DNA from: Micromonospora globbae
GTDB taxonomy: Bacteria > Actinomycetota > Actinomycetes > Mycobacteriales > Micromonosporaceae
Direction of reading: 5' to 3'
Assembly (NCBI RefSeq): GCF_003610785.1
Contig: NZ_RAQQ01000002.1
Span: 310,001 to 374,000 of the forward strand
Length of the DNA: 64,000 nucleotides
Shown here: positions 32,936 to 43,071 of the stretch, one piece after another
Layout of the letters: the number at the start of each line of letters is the position of its first letter
Position numbering within the stretch: position 1 is the stretch's first letter
Position numbers and translations under genes: made by a program
Notes under the pieces: generated by a model
Told to the model about the DNA's origin: nothing
Database searches by the model: none
What the model saw: only the letters and a program-made list of their open reading frames with translations

Positions 32936-35589
32936 CGCGACGGTCCGTAGGGGATGATGACCTGGCCGGTGCGGTGCACCGCCCGGTCGAAGAAGAGTCC
33001 GCGCCACGGGCGGGGATACCAGTCGGGGCCCCCGGTGCCCGGGTGGAGCGAGCCCAGCTCGCCGCCGTGCGTGTCGAGCGCCACCCACGCCCCGATCTGG
33101 TCGGTGCGCGCCGCCGGCCCGCCCAGGTCGGCGCGCATCCGGGCCACACCGCGCCACCAGGCCAGCACGTGCGTACGCCGCTCCGGCCCGTCGTGCAGGA
33201 TGCGGCGCAGCCGCTCCAACCCCGTACGCCCGCCGGCGCGGGCGGCCAGCGCGCCGGAGGCCGCGTCCACGGCGAACAGCAGCAGGTAGTGCGGGTCCGC
33301 CGCGGCCGCCAGCCCGTCGGCGGTCTCGGCCATCAACTCGGGCACCGTCTCCTCGTCGTACCAGGCGGCGTCGTCGGCCAGGTCCTCGTAGAGGGCCCGG
33401 GCGACCGGGTCGGCGTCCGGGTCGAGGCAGGCGATGGAGAAGCGGGCGGTCCCGGGCCGGTGCTGCCGGGCCAGCGAGCGGGCCGCGGCGTCGAGCACGG
33501 CGCACGCCTCGTCGACCCGCGTCCCGAGCACCGCGAGGTTGCGGCCGGGCGCCCGCGGCAGCCGCAGGGCCGCCGAGCGGGCCTGCACGTCGATGATCTC
33601 GCCGAGGAGCGCGACCGGCCCGCGGGCGGTGCCCTCGTCGGGCCGCAGCGCCCGGAAGTCCGGGGCGTCGGCCAGCCGGGGGATCGCGTCGCCGTCGAAG
33701 AGCCGGGCGGGCGCGGCGTCCTGCGGGCGCATCCGCCACAACCGGTGCTGCAGGCCGCTCCAGGTCTCCCAGTCGCTGGCCGACGGGATGCGGGCCACCT
33801 CGTTGCCCTCCGGCAGCCCCGACTCGGCGTTGACCACCGCGTGCCAGCGGGGCAGCGACTGTGCGGCGTCGTTGCGCTCGGCGAGGATCCGCAGCGCCTT
33901 CGGCAGGGCGATCCGCAGCGTGAACTGGGCGACCAGGGCCGGGCGCCCCCACAGCGCCTCGATGCCCCGCACGTCCTGCGAGGCCAGCACGAGGTGGATG
34001 CCCTGCGAGCGGCCCCGGCGGGCCAGGTCCTCCAGGAGGTCGGCGGCCTCGCGGGCGACCACGTCCCGGCCGGCGAGCAGCATCTGGAACTCGTCGACGA
34101 CCGCCACGATGCGCGGCCACCGCCCGGTCGGGTCCACCGCCCGCAGCTCGGCGAGCTTGGTGACCTCGTGCTTCTTGGCGGCGTCGGCCCGCCGGCGCAG
34201 CTCCTCGGCGAGGAAGCGCAGCAGGGCCAGCCCGAACTCCCGGTCGGTGTTGACGTTGATCCCCACCAGGCGCATGTGCGGCAGCCAGCTCGGGTCGCGC
34301 CGGCCCTGCGCGAACCGGGCGAAGGACACGCCCTCCTTGAAGTCCAGCAGGTAGAACTCCAGCTCGGCGGGGGAGTAGCGCGCGGCGAGCGACCCGATCC
34401 ACGCGAAGATCAGGTTGGTCTTGCCGGTGCCGGACGGGCCGCCGATCAGCGCGTGCGGCGGGTAGTCGCCGAGCGTCAGCAGCACCTGCCGGCCGTGCGC
34501 TCCCTCGCCGATCGGCGCGGTGAGGCCGGTGGCCGAGTCCTCCCGCCACATCCGCTCCGGCGGCGGCAGCAGGTCGGTGAACGGGGCCGGCGGCGGGCCG
34601 GCGTTGACCCGGGTCGCCACGTCCCGGCAGGTCCGCGTCACGAGCGCCGCCGGTGGCGGCGGGTCGAGCCGGACCGGCACGCCGGCGACGCGTACGCCGT
34701 CGGGGTCGGCCACCACGCGGGTGACCGTCGGGTCGTCGGGCAGCCGCACGCCCCGCGCCACGAGGTGCACGCCGCAGGCCGCGCCGGTACGGACGATCCG
34801 GTCGAGCTGGCCGCGTTCGTGCCGGGACAGCTCGTCGCCGCCGAGCAGCACCGCCACCCGCCACGGCTCGGGCCGGCGGCCCGTGTCGGCGGCCAGGTCC
34901 CGCAGCGAGCCGTGCTCACCGGCGAGGACGGTCTCGTTGATCCGGCGGACCTGCTCGACCAGGTCGTCGAGGAGCCGGCCCAGCCCGCCGGGGCCGACGA
35001 AGGTGAGCAGCCCCGCGGTGCCGAGCGGGGCGAACCCGGCCAGGCCGCCGCCGAGGTGCTCCGGGTCGTACCCGACCAGCCGGACGCCGCCCGGTTCGGC
35101 CCGCCCGAGGGAACGCAGCAGCAGCGCGGAGACCACGGCGTCGCAGCCGTCCCGGTCGCTTCCCGCCAGCTCGACGTGCCCGGCGTCGAGCAGCGGCACG
35201 AGCGCCGGCACCGGCTCGGCGCCCGCGATGGCGAGGGCGCCGACCCGCAGCGGGCCGGGAGCCTCGCCCCGCCCGGCGGGCGTGGCCTCCCACCGCGGCC
35301 ACTCCTCGGAGGCCGCGCCGGGCGCCTCCCGCCGGGCGGCGTCCGTGGCCCGCCGGGCCAGTTCGGCGATGCGGGCCGCGTGCCGGTCGTCGATCTCGGC
35401 GAGCCGGCGGTCCCGCTCCGCGCCCACGCGCGCCGGCACCTCCGCCGCGGCGCGGCGGACCCGGGCGAGGCGTTCCCGTCCGGCGGTCAGGTCGGCCTGG
35501 GCGGCGAAGAGCCGGGTACGGGCCGCGCCGAGCGCGTCGGCGAGCGTGTCCCGGACGCGGCTGACCAGCTGTGTACGCCGGTCAGCCAT
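32932..35589 (-). CDS. FtsK/SpoIIIE (EccC-like) ATPase with N-terminal coiled coil
   Basis: This 885-residue protein starts with a coiled coil (about residues 1-95). A first ATPase-like module without a P-loop spans roughly 105-330 (VELAGSDRDGCDAVVSALLL). The central FtsK/SpoIIIE domain has Walker A GGPSGTGKTN (Lys390) and Walker B IVAVVDEFQMLLAG (Asp499). A third degenerate module spans about 640-860 (LAVLGTRVDEACAVLDAAA). Three stacked modules recall EccC/EssC of type VII secretion, but here only the middle one can bind ATP in the usual way and no transmembrane helix is present. The ATG overlaps the upstream stop by 8 nt. It is the core of the four-gene operon. Confidence 0.88.
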   Translation of the reverse strand: MADRRTQLVSRVRDTLADALGAARTRLFAAQADLTAGRERLARVRRAAAEVPARVGAERDRRLAEIDDRHAARIAELARRATDAARREAPGAASEEWPRWEATPAGRGEAPGPLRVGALAIAGAEPVPALVPLLDAGHVELAGSDRDGCDAVVSALLLRSLGRAEPGGVRLVGYDPEHLGGGLAGFAPLGTAGLLTFVGPGGLGRLLDDLVEQVRRINETVLAGEHGSLRDLAADTGRRPEPWRVAVLLGGDELSRHERGQLDRIVRTGAACGVHLVARGVRLPDDPTVTRVVADPDGVRVAGVPVRLDPPPPAALVTRTCRDVATRVNAGPPPAPFTDLLPPPERMWREDSATGLTAPIGEGAHGRQVLLTLGDYPPHALIGGPSGTGKTNLIFAWIGSLAARYSPAELEFYLLDFKEGVSFARFAQGRRDPSWLPHMRLVGINVNTDREFGLALLRFLAEELRRRADAAKKHEVTKLAELRAVDPTGRWPRIVAVVDEFQMLLAGRDVVAREAADLLEDLARRGRSQGIHLVLASQDVRGIEALWGRPALVAQFTLRIALPKALRILAERNDAAQSLPRWHAVVNAESGLPEGNEVARIPSASDWETWSGLQHRLWRMRPQDAAPARLFDGDAIPRLADAPDFRALRPDEGTARGPVALLGEIIDVQARSAALRLPRAPGRNLAVLGTRVDEACAVLDAAARSLARQHRPGTARFSIACLDPDADPVARALYEDLADDAAWYDEETVPELMAETADGLAAAADPHYLLLFAVDAASGALAARAGGRTGLERLRRILHDGPERRTHVLAWWRGVARMRADLGGPAARTDQIGAWVALDTHGGELGSLHPGTGGPDWYPRPWRGLFFDRAVHRTGQVIIPYGPSR

Positions 35590-36688
35590 CGCCACCCCGG
35601 CGGGAGACGCGGTGCGGCGCGCCGGTCCACGGGCCGGGGCGCGGAACGCCCGCCGGTGGGCCGCCCGTGGCCGCCCGGGCCGGATCCGGCGCTGCCGGAC
35701 GCCCGGCGGTCGCCGTGGAGTCGCGGGGCCCGGTGGTGCCGGCCCGCCCCGCGCGGGCCGCCGGCGAGCCGTCCCCGGGACGGCCCGCGCCCGGCCGGTC
35801 GCCGCCGGCCCGATCCGCGCCCGCCCCGCCCGTGCCGCCGGCCGCCGGCCCGAGGTCGGGCGGCAGGTCCCGGCCGAGGCGGGCGAGGAGCACGCCGGTC
35901 AGCACGCCGCCCGCGACGGCCGAGTCGGCCGCGTGGGGCGGCTCGCCGGAACGCCGGGGCGGGGGCATCCGGCACACCCGGGTCAGCAGCGTCTCCAGCA
36001 CCGGCGCCGGCAGCCCGGGCAGCAGGTCGCGCACGGGACCGCCCAGCGCCCCGCGGAGACGGTCGAGGTCCTCGGCGCGCGGCGGGTGCCGGAGCAGGTC
36101 GGTGGCGAGGTCGCGCAGCAGGGGCGGCGCGAGCGCGGCCAGCCCCAGACCGACGTCGGCGTGCGCTCGGCGCAGCTCGGTACGCAGCCGGTCCCGGTCG
36201 CCCGCGCGGACGCCGCGCACCACCCGCCGCAGCAGCTCCGTGGAGTCGCTGATCCGCTCGTCCGGCTCGTCGGCGCCCTCCGGCCCCCCGGTCAGCTCCG
36301 CCACCCGCACCGACCACCAGCGCCGCATCCGCACCTGCTCGGCCGGCTCGGCCGGTACGACGACCGGGGCTGCCTCGCGGGGCGCGTCGTGCCGGGGCTC
36401 GGGGCGGGGCGCACGGGCCGGCGGCTCACCGCCCACGCCGAGGCCGATGGCGGCGAGGTACGCCGCCAACTGCTCCTGGGCGAGCCGCAGCGCGTACCCG
36501 GCGGTCTCGGCGTGTTCGGTGGCGGCGGACAGCTCCGGCACCCCCATCGGGTTGGCCGACTCCTGCCGCACCCACCTCAGCCGCTCGCTGGCCAGGCCGA
36601 ACTTCTCCAGCGCCTGGCTGACCAGGCCGAGCGGCAGCTCCTCGGCGGCGGCGCGCACCTGCGCACCGATGTCCTCGACGATGGACAC
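35582..36688 (-). CDS. FtsK-operon protein with helical N-terminus and Pro/Gly-rich tail
   Basis: In this 368-residue protein, residues 1-85 form a predicted helical hairpin (LVSQALEKFGLASERLRWV; AETAGYALRLAQEQLAAYL) of the size of a WXG100-type protein but without a Trp-x-Gly turn. Residues 125-260 are helical (LLRRVVRGVRAGDRDRLRTE). The last 90 residues are a disordered Ala/Gly/Pro/Arg tail. No family is recognised. It lies 9 nt after the 86-residue helical protein and overlaps the ATPase gene by 8 nt. It could be a substrate or adaptor of the ATPase. Confidence 0.72.
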   Translation of the reverse strand: MSIVEDIGAQVRAAAEELPLGLVSQALEKFGLASERLRWVRQESANPMGVPELSAATEHAETAGYALRLAQEQLAAYLAAIGLGVGGEPPARAPRPEPRHDAPREAAPVVVPAEPAEQVRMRRWWSVRVAELTGGPEGADEPDERISDSTELLRRVVRGVRAGDRDRLRTELRRAHADVGLGLAALAPPLLRDLATDLLRHPPRAEDLDRLRGALGGPVRDLLPGLPAPVLETLLTRVCRMPPPRRSGEPPHAADSAVAGGVLTGVLLARLGRDLPPDLGPAAGGTGGAGADRAGGDRPGAGRPGDGSPAARAGRAGTTGPRDSTATAGRPAAPDPARAATGGPPAGVPRPGPWTGAPHRVSRRGGDG

Positions 36689-36697
36689 GGGTACGCC

Positions 36698-36958
36698 TCA
36701 CAGAGCCGCGACGTACAGCTGTGCCTGCTCGACGGCGACGAGGGTGGCCGCGAGGCACTCCTCCAGCTCCTGGCTGGCCTGTGTCAGCGACGCCTGGGCC
36801 GCCTCGACCGTCTCGTGCCCGCTGCCCTCCAGCGCGCCGGCCAGGGTCTGCTGCGCCTCGGCCAGCTTCTCGCCGGCGGCCTGCACGGCGCTCTGGCCGT
36901 CGCCGATCTGTTGCAGTGCAACGTCGATGGCTGCCTTGAGCTCGGCGACGCTCGCCAC
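36698..36958 (-). CDS. small helical WXG100-sized protein, first gene of the FtsK operon
   Basis: This 86-residue acidic, all-helical protein is built as two helices joined by a Gly-Ser-Gly-His turn near residue 46 (ALEGSGHETVEAAQ). It has the size and hairpin shape of WXG100 proteins but lacks Trp-x-Gly and a C-terminal Tyr-x3-Asp/Glu signal. The GTG at 36958 follows GGAGG at 7 nt; an ATG further upstream overlaps that site and is rejected. Placed first in an operon with an EccC-like ATPase, it is the natural candidate for an exported or polymerising substrate. Confidence 0.75.
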   Translation of the reverse strand: MASVAELKAAIDVALQQIGDGQSAVQAAGEKLAEAQQTLAGALEGSGHETVEAAQASLTQASQELEECLAATLVAVEQAQLYVAAL

Positions 36959-37120
36959 GGGGGTACCTCCTGGGGGCGGGGAGGCCTTCATTAGAGCCTA
37001 CGCGTGCGGAGCGACGACATCCGCCCTGTCAGTGTTCCTGCCCCGGTGACCGCTTGTCACCAGGAAGCGCCGGGAGTCCGATTGGTGGGACCGTGCCGCA
37101 AACCGCCACCCGCCCCCGGC

Positions 37121-37531
37121 TCACCCCACCGGCGCCCCGTCCGGGCCCTGGGCGCCGTCGCGCAGCCAGCGCGGCCCGTACACCTCGGCGCCCCGCGCCG
37201 TGACGCGTTCCCGCAGCTCACGGTCGGCGGTGACGACGACCCGGCGGCGCCGCGGCGTCGCGCTCACCAGGTCGACGACGGCGTCGTCACCGGAGCCGGA
37301 CGCGGCGACCACCCCGACTCCCGGCACGGCCGGCACGTCCCGCGCGCGGCCCTCCACGACGAGCACGACCTCCACGGGAGGCGGCAGGTGCGGGGGCAGT
37401 CCGGCCTCGGCCACGCCGGCCAACGAGTCACGCAGCCGGGCGGTGGCGCCGGCCCGGTCCCGCCACCACCCGTCGGGCCGCGACCCGACGACGTTGGCGG
37501 CGTCCACGATCAGCAGCGGAGGTCCCTCCAT
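37121..37531 (-). CDS. NYN/PIN-like ribonuclease domain protein
   Basis: This 136-residue protein has the NYN/PIN layout: an N-terminal LLIVDAANVVG with the first acidic residue, SGSGDDAVVDLV with two aspartates in the middle, and VVVTADRELRERVTARGAEVYG near the C-terminus with the third acidic site. Such domains cut RNA with metal ions. It reads away from the ClpC-type gene, whose stress promoter (37597) lies 66 nt from this start. Its 3' end faces the FtsK operon promoter region, so it is a single-gene unit. Function on a specific RNA is unknown. Confidence 0.75.
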   Translation of the reverse strand: MEGPPLLIVDAANVVGSRPDGWWRDRAGATARLRDSLAGVAEAGLPPHLPPPVEVVLVVEGRARDVPAVPGVGVVAASGSGDDAVVDLVSATPRRRRVVVTADRELRERVTARGAEVYGPRWLRDGAQGPDGAPVG

Positions 37532-37596
37532 GCCCCCAGCCTGCCACCCGACCCCCCGGCCGGCCCGGCGACGCGCGCCGCCCCGCGCGTGGCGGC

Positions 37597-37621
37597 GTTT
37601 GTCGCGCCGACCGCCGGGTAG
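37597..37621 (+). promoter_or_regulatory. SigB/SigF-type promoter of the ClpC-type gene
   Basis: GTTT (37597-37600), 15 nt, GGGTAG (37616-37621), 42 nt before the ATG at 37663. Confidence 0.75.
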
Positions 37622-37662
37622 CCCCTGCCGACCGTGCCGCGCGCTACTGCGGAGGAAAAGCG

Positions 37663-40214
<2,552 letters not shown>

Positions 40215-40218
<4 letters not shown>

Positions 40219-40433
40219 GCCGGCGGCGGGCGCCCGAGCCGGAGGAGCCCCGGGAGGAGGGGGCAGACCGGGAGGAGGCCGCGTCCCGGGAGGACGCCGA
40301 GCACGTCGAGCGGATCCGGACGGGGCCGACGGCGAACCCGGCGCGGGTGCGGGTACCGAAGGAGGGCCTGAGCCGCAGGAAGGACGAGGGCGACCCGGAG
40401 GCGTCCGGGCCGCCACCCGGAGAGGAGGCCTGA
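40215..40433 (+). CDS. small acidic disordered protein downstream of ClpC-type gene
   Basis: This 72-residue protein is very rich in Glu, Arg and Pro (EEPREEGADREEAASRED), with no hydrophobic core, and is probably disordered. The ATG overlaps the ClpC-type stop by 4 nt, and its TGA overlaps the next ATG by one base. Tight coupling on both sides suggests a real product, possibly an adaptor or tag for the unfoldase. No family is recognised. Confidence 0.55.
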
Positions 40434-40783
40434 TGGTACGCGAACAGCGGCTCGATCCCGAGGTGGAGGAGCTCTGGGACGACTTCCACGCCCAGGTCAA
40501 CGTCCCGTCGGAGAAGCTGCGCCAGTGGCTGCTGACCCGGGGCTCCGGCGAGGAGTCCTTCGGCGCGGACCCGGACCTCGGCCTGCCCGAGCCGGGCCGG
40601 CACATCCTCCGGGTGCTGACCAAGCGGAAGGTGGACCTCACCCCGGAGGACATCGAGGTGATGCGGGAGGCCGTCGACCGCATCCAGTCCCTCGTGGACG
40701 CCCGGCCGCCGCGCGGCAACGCCGACGACGAGTGGCGGCACTCCCTGCTGGACCTCGGCCACGACGTCCTCGTCGAACGGTGA
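40433..40783 (+). CDS. DUF3140 protein
   Basis: This 116-residue protein matches DUF3140: WDDFHAQVNVPSEKLRQWL, GRHILRVLTKRKVDLTPEDI, DDEWRHSLLDLGHDVL. In other bacteria DUF3140 proteins are often found beside DUF2945 and stress genes; the function is unknown. AGAGGAGG precedes the ATG, which overlaps the preceding stop (TGATG). As the third gene after the ClpC-type ATPase it would share the stress promoter. A perfect 20-nt palindrome hairpin follows immediately. Confidence 0.85.
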   Translation: MVREQRLDPEVEELWDDFHAQVNVPSEKLRQWLLTRGSGEESFGADPDLGLPEPGRHILRVLTKRKVDLTPEDIEVMREAVDRIQSLVDARPPRGNADDEWRHSLLDLGHDVLVER

Positions 40784-40801
40784 CCCGCCCGCGGGCGGGT
40801 C
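40782..40801. terminator. hairpin terminator after the ClpC-type operon
   Basis: A perfect palindrome (GACCCGCCC, GC centre, complement) overlaps the stop of the DUF3140 gene. Confidence 0.6.
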
Positions 40802-40804
40802 ACC

Positions 40805-40864
40805 GTCCGGTCGCGGTCCGCTGTCCGGTCGCGGTCCGGTCGCGGTCCACTGTCCGGTCGCGTC
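40805..40864. repeat. short tandem repeats between convergent genes
   Basis: Three exact copies of GTCCGGTCGCGGTCC (40805-40819, 40823-40837, 40834-40848, the last two overlapping) and a fourth partial copy at 40852. This is noncoding, probably slippage-derived. Confidence 0.7.
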
Positions 40865-40892
40865 GCCGTCGCGCAGCCGGCCCGCGGCGGCC

Positions 40893-41138
40893 TCAGGTGC
40901 CCTGGTCGGATTCGAGGCTGCCGATGACCAGGCCGGCGGCGTCCGCGGCGGCCTCCCGGTCGGCGCGCAGCCGCTCCTCCCGCGTGACGAGGTTCGCGTA
41001 CTCGGTGATCTCGGCGGCGCCGGGCACCTCCGGCAGCCGGCGCAGGAACGCCTCGATGTCCGCCGCCGCGCTCGCGTGCGCGGCGGCGGCACGGCGCAGC
41101 AGGTCGCGGTCGTCGGCGGTGGTAGCGGGTTCGGTCAT
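40893..41138 (-). CDS. small helical protein downstream of the LysR gene
   Basis: This 81-residue acidic helical protein (LLRRAAAAHASAAADIEAFL; NLVTREERLRADREAAADAA) has no recognised family. The ATG is 20 nt after the stop of the LysR-type regulator on the same strand, so it is probably co-transcribed. The frame is open far upstream, but that part is antisense to nothing coherent and overlaps the LysR gene in another frame. Size and composition resemble small coiled-coil proteins. Confidence 0.55.
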   Translation of the reverse strand: MTEPATTADDRDLLRRAAAAHASAAADIEAFLRRLPEVPGAAEITEYANLVTREERLRADREAAADAAGLVIGSLESDQGT

Positions 41139-41158
41139 GAGGGCCGTGATACCCAGCG

Positions 41159-42166
41159 CTACGCGGTTCGCACCCCGCCGGCGCCGGCCGCCGGCCCGGC
41201 CACCGTCGAACGGCGCAGGCCGAACTCCGGATTCCGCACGAGCCAGGCCAGGTACGCCGGGTGCGGTGCCAGGGAGTCGGTGTACGCGGCCTGCGCCGTC
41301 TCGAGCACCATCTCGGCGACCCGGGCGGCGGGGGAGTCCGGGTGCCACCCGAACATCAGGCGCCAGCGCAGCGGCACCCCCGCCAGCCGCCGGGTGACGA
41401 GCCCGGGGATCGGACGGAACGTGGCCTGGCACAGCGCCACGGCCTCCCCGGCGTCGACCAGGTCCACGCAGCCACGGATGTCGGTCTCGTACAGCTTCCG
41501 GGGCGTGAAGCCGGCGCGGGCGCAGGCGGCGGCGAAGCAGTCGCCGAAGCAGCCGTCGCCCGGCGCGGCCACCCACTGCTCGTGCCGCAGGTCCACCAGG
41601 TCGATCTCCTCCCGCGCGGCGAGCGGGTGGGTCTCGGGCAGCAGCACCAGCACGGGGTCGACCGACACCTCCCGCCAGCTGAGCCCGAACTCGGCCGACG
41701 GGCTCGAGTCGCCGCACACGCCGGTCAGCACGAAGTCCAACCGTCCGCCGACGACGAGCTGGGCCAGCTCGTCCACCGACCAGGACGCGTACGTGCTGAT
41801 CTGCGCCTGCGGCTGCTCGGCCGCGAGCCGGTGCACCAGCCGGCCGAGGATGGGGCTGTTCACCCCGCCGAACCGGTAGCGCCGCGGCGCGTCGGCGGCG
41901 CCGGCCAGCCGCGCCGCCTCGTCCTGCAACCCCTTCATGGCCGGCAGCAGCACCCGGGCCCGGGCGAGCACCAGCTCGCCGAGCGCGGTGGGTCGGGCGC
42001 CGCGGCGGTCCCGCTCGAACAGCGGCCCGCCCAGTGTCCGTTCGATGCGTTGGAGCTGGGCGGTGAGAGCCGGCTGGGCCAGGCCGAGGGTCGAGGCGGC
42101 CTTCGTGACGCTGCCCGTCTCGGCGATCGCGCACACCACCCGCAGGTGTCGCAGCTCCAGATTCAT
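41159..42166 (-). CDS. LysR-type transcriptional regulator
   Basis: This 335-residue LysR protein has an N-terminal winged helix (LRHLRVVCAIAETGSVTKAA, LGLAQPALTAQLQRIERTLG) at residues 5-60 and a periplasmic-binding-protein-like effector domain at about 90-300, with a notable Cys-rich stretch (GDGCFGDCFAAACARAG, three Cys in about 10 residues) near residue 200. That cluster could respond to redox or metal, which is an inference. A palindrome over its own start suggests autoregulation. No divergent target gene is present. TACCGT 6 nt before the ATG indicates a leaderless mRNA. Confidence 0.88.
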   Translation of the reverse strand: MNLELRHLRVVCAIAETGSVTKAASTLGLAQPALTAQLQRIERTLGGPLFERDRRGARPTALGELVLARARVLLPAMKGLQDEAARLAGAADAPRRYRFGGVNSPILGRLVHRLAAEQPQAQISTYASWSVDELAQLVVGGRLDFVLTGVCGDSSPSAEFGLSWREVSVDPVLVLLPETHPLAAREEIDLVDLRHEQWVAAPGDGCFGDCFAAACARAGFTPRKLYETDIRGCVDLVDAGEAVALCQATFRPIPGLVTRRLAGVPLRWRLMFGWHPDSPAARVAEMVLETAQAAYTDSLAPHPAYLAWLVRNPEFGLRRSTVAGPAAGAGGVRTA

Positions 42167-42180
42167 ACCGTGACGGTATG
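42164..42180 (-). promoter_or_regulatory. palindromic operator overlapping the LysR start and -10
   Basis: CATACCG-TGA-CGGTATG is a perfect 7-bp inverted repeat with a 3-nt centre and contains the LysR-type T-N11-A frame. It overlaps both the ATG and the -10-like TACCGT, fitting autorepression. Confidence 0.6.
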
Positions 42181-42275
42181 ACCCCGTTCCGGCCCGGGGA
42201 AGGGCCCGGACGGATCGGTGATGATGGATGAACGTCGCGGGCTGGGACGGCCACCGCCGGGGCCCGGGCGCGGCG

Positions 42276-42872
42276 TCAGGCGCGCGGCGGCTCGGGCAGG
42301 TCGGCCGGGTACGTCGGCCGGCCGGTCACGGCGTCGCGGACCTTGTCGACCACGCCCAGCGCCGGCTCGACGATCCGGTTCCACGGGGGCGTGGCCGGGG
42401 TGTCGGGGTGCGGCCTGGTGGGCGCCGCCTCCTCGGCGATCTCCAGCCGGTTGCCGAGGCGGATCAGCTCCTCCTCGGTGGCCACCTCGCGCAGCGCCGC
42501 GACCAGCGCGTCCACCTCGGCCACGTGCCGGCGGACCCGCGCGGCGACCTCGCCGGCGTCGCCGTCGGCGAGCCCCTTCAGGGCGGTCAGCAGCGAGGCG
42601 TCCGCGTCGAGCGTCCGGTCGACCCGCTCGGCCGTCCCGGGGACCGCCGCCCGCACGGCCGGCAGCAGGTACTGCTCCTCGGCCGACAGGTGCCGGGACA
42701 GCACGGCCGTCAGCACCGCCAGGTGCTCCGCGGGCACGTCCGGCTCGTCCAGCCGGTCCACGAGCTCCCGCAGCTGGCGGTGCTCCTGCGCCACCACGTC
42801 GGCGACGCTGCGTCCACCGGGCCGGTAGCCCTCGTCGGGGGCGGGCGGCAGCGGCGGCAGGGGGACGGTCAT
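42276..42872 (-). CDS. hemerythrin-like HHE domain protein
   Basis: This 198-residue protein has a four-helix HHE domain at about residues 20-145. Candidate iron ligands lie in VVAQEHRQL, LSRHLSAEEQYLLPAV and RRHVAEVDALV. The C-terminal 50 residues are Pro-rich, ending in a short amphipathic piece. Actinobacterial stand-alone HHE proteins are often stress-induced and linked to oxygen, NO or peroxide. GAGGAGGG precedes the ATG, and an exact SigB/SigF-type promoter lies at 42951-42926. Confidence 0.85.
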   Translation of the reverse strand: MTVPLPPLPPAPDEGYRPGGRSVADVVAQEHRQLRELVDRLDEPDVPAEHLAVLTAVLSRHLSAEEQYLLPAVRAAVPGTAERVDRTLDADASLLTALKGLADGDAGEVAARVRRHVAEVDALVAALREVATEEELIRLGNRLEIAEEAAPTRPHPDTPATPPWNRIVEPALGVVDKVRDAVTGRPTYPADLPEPPRA

Positions 42873-42925
42873 GGTGCCCTCCTCGTCTGGCGGGCGGTGC
42901 GGGGGACGTGCGGTCGCGGGCGGCG

Positions 42926-42951
42926 GTACCCGGGGCGGCCCGCCGCCAAAC
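42926..42951 (-). promoter_or_regulatory. SigB/SigF-type promoter of the hemerythrin gene
   Basis: On the minus strand GTTT (42951-42948), 16 nt, GGGTAC (42931-42926), 54 nt before the ATG at 42872. Confidence 0.7.
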
Positions 42952-43071
42952 CGCGGCCCGGCGCGGCGCGGACCGTCGGGGGCGGACCGCGTTCCGGCGC
43001 CGGGGCGCGGCGCGGGCCGACTCGGGGCCCGGGGCGACCTGGGCGGGCGCCGTGGCTGGTATGAAGAAGCG

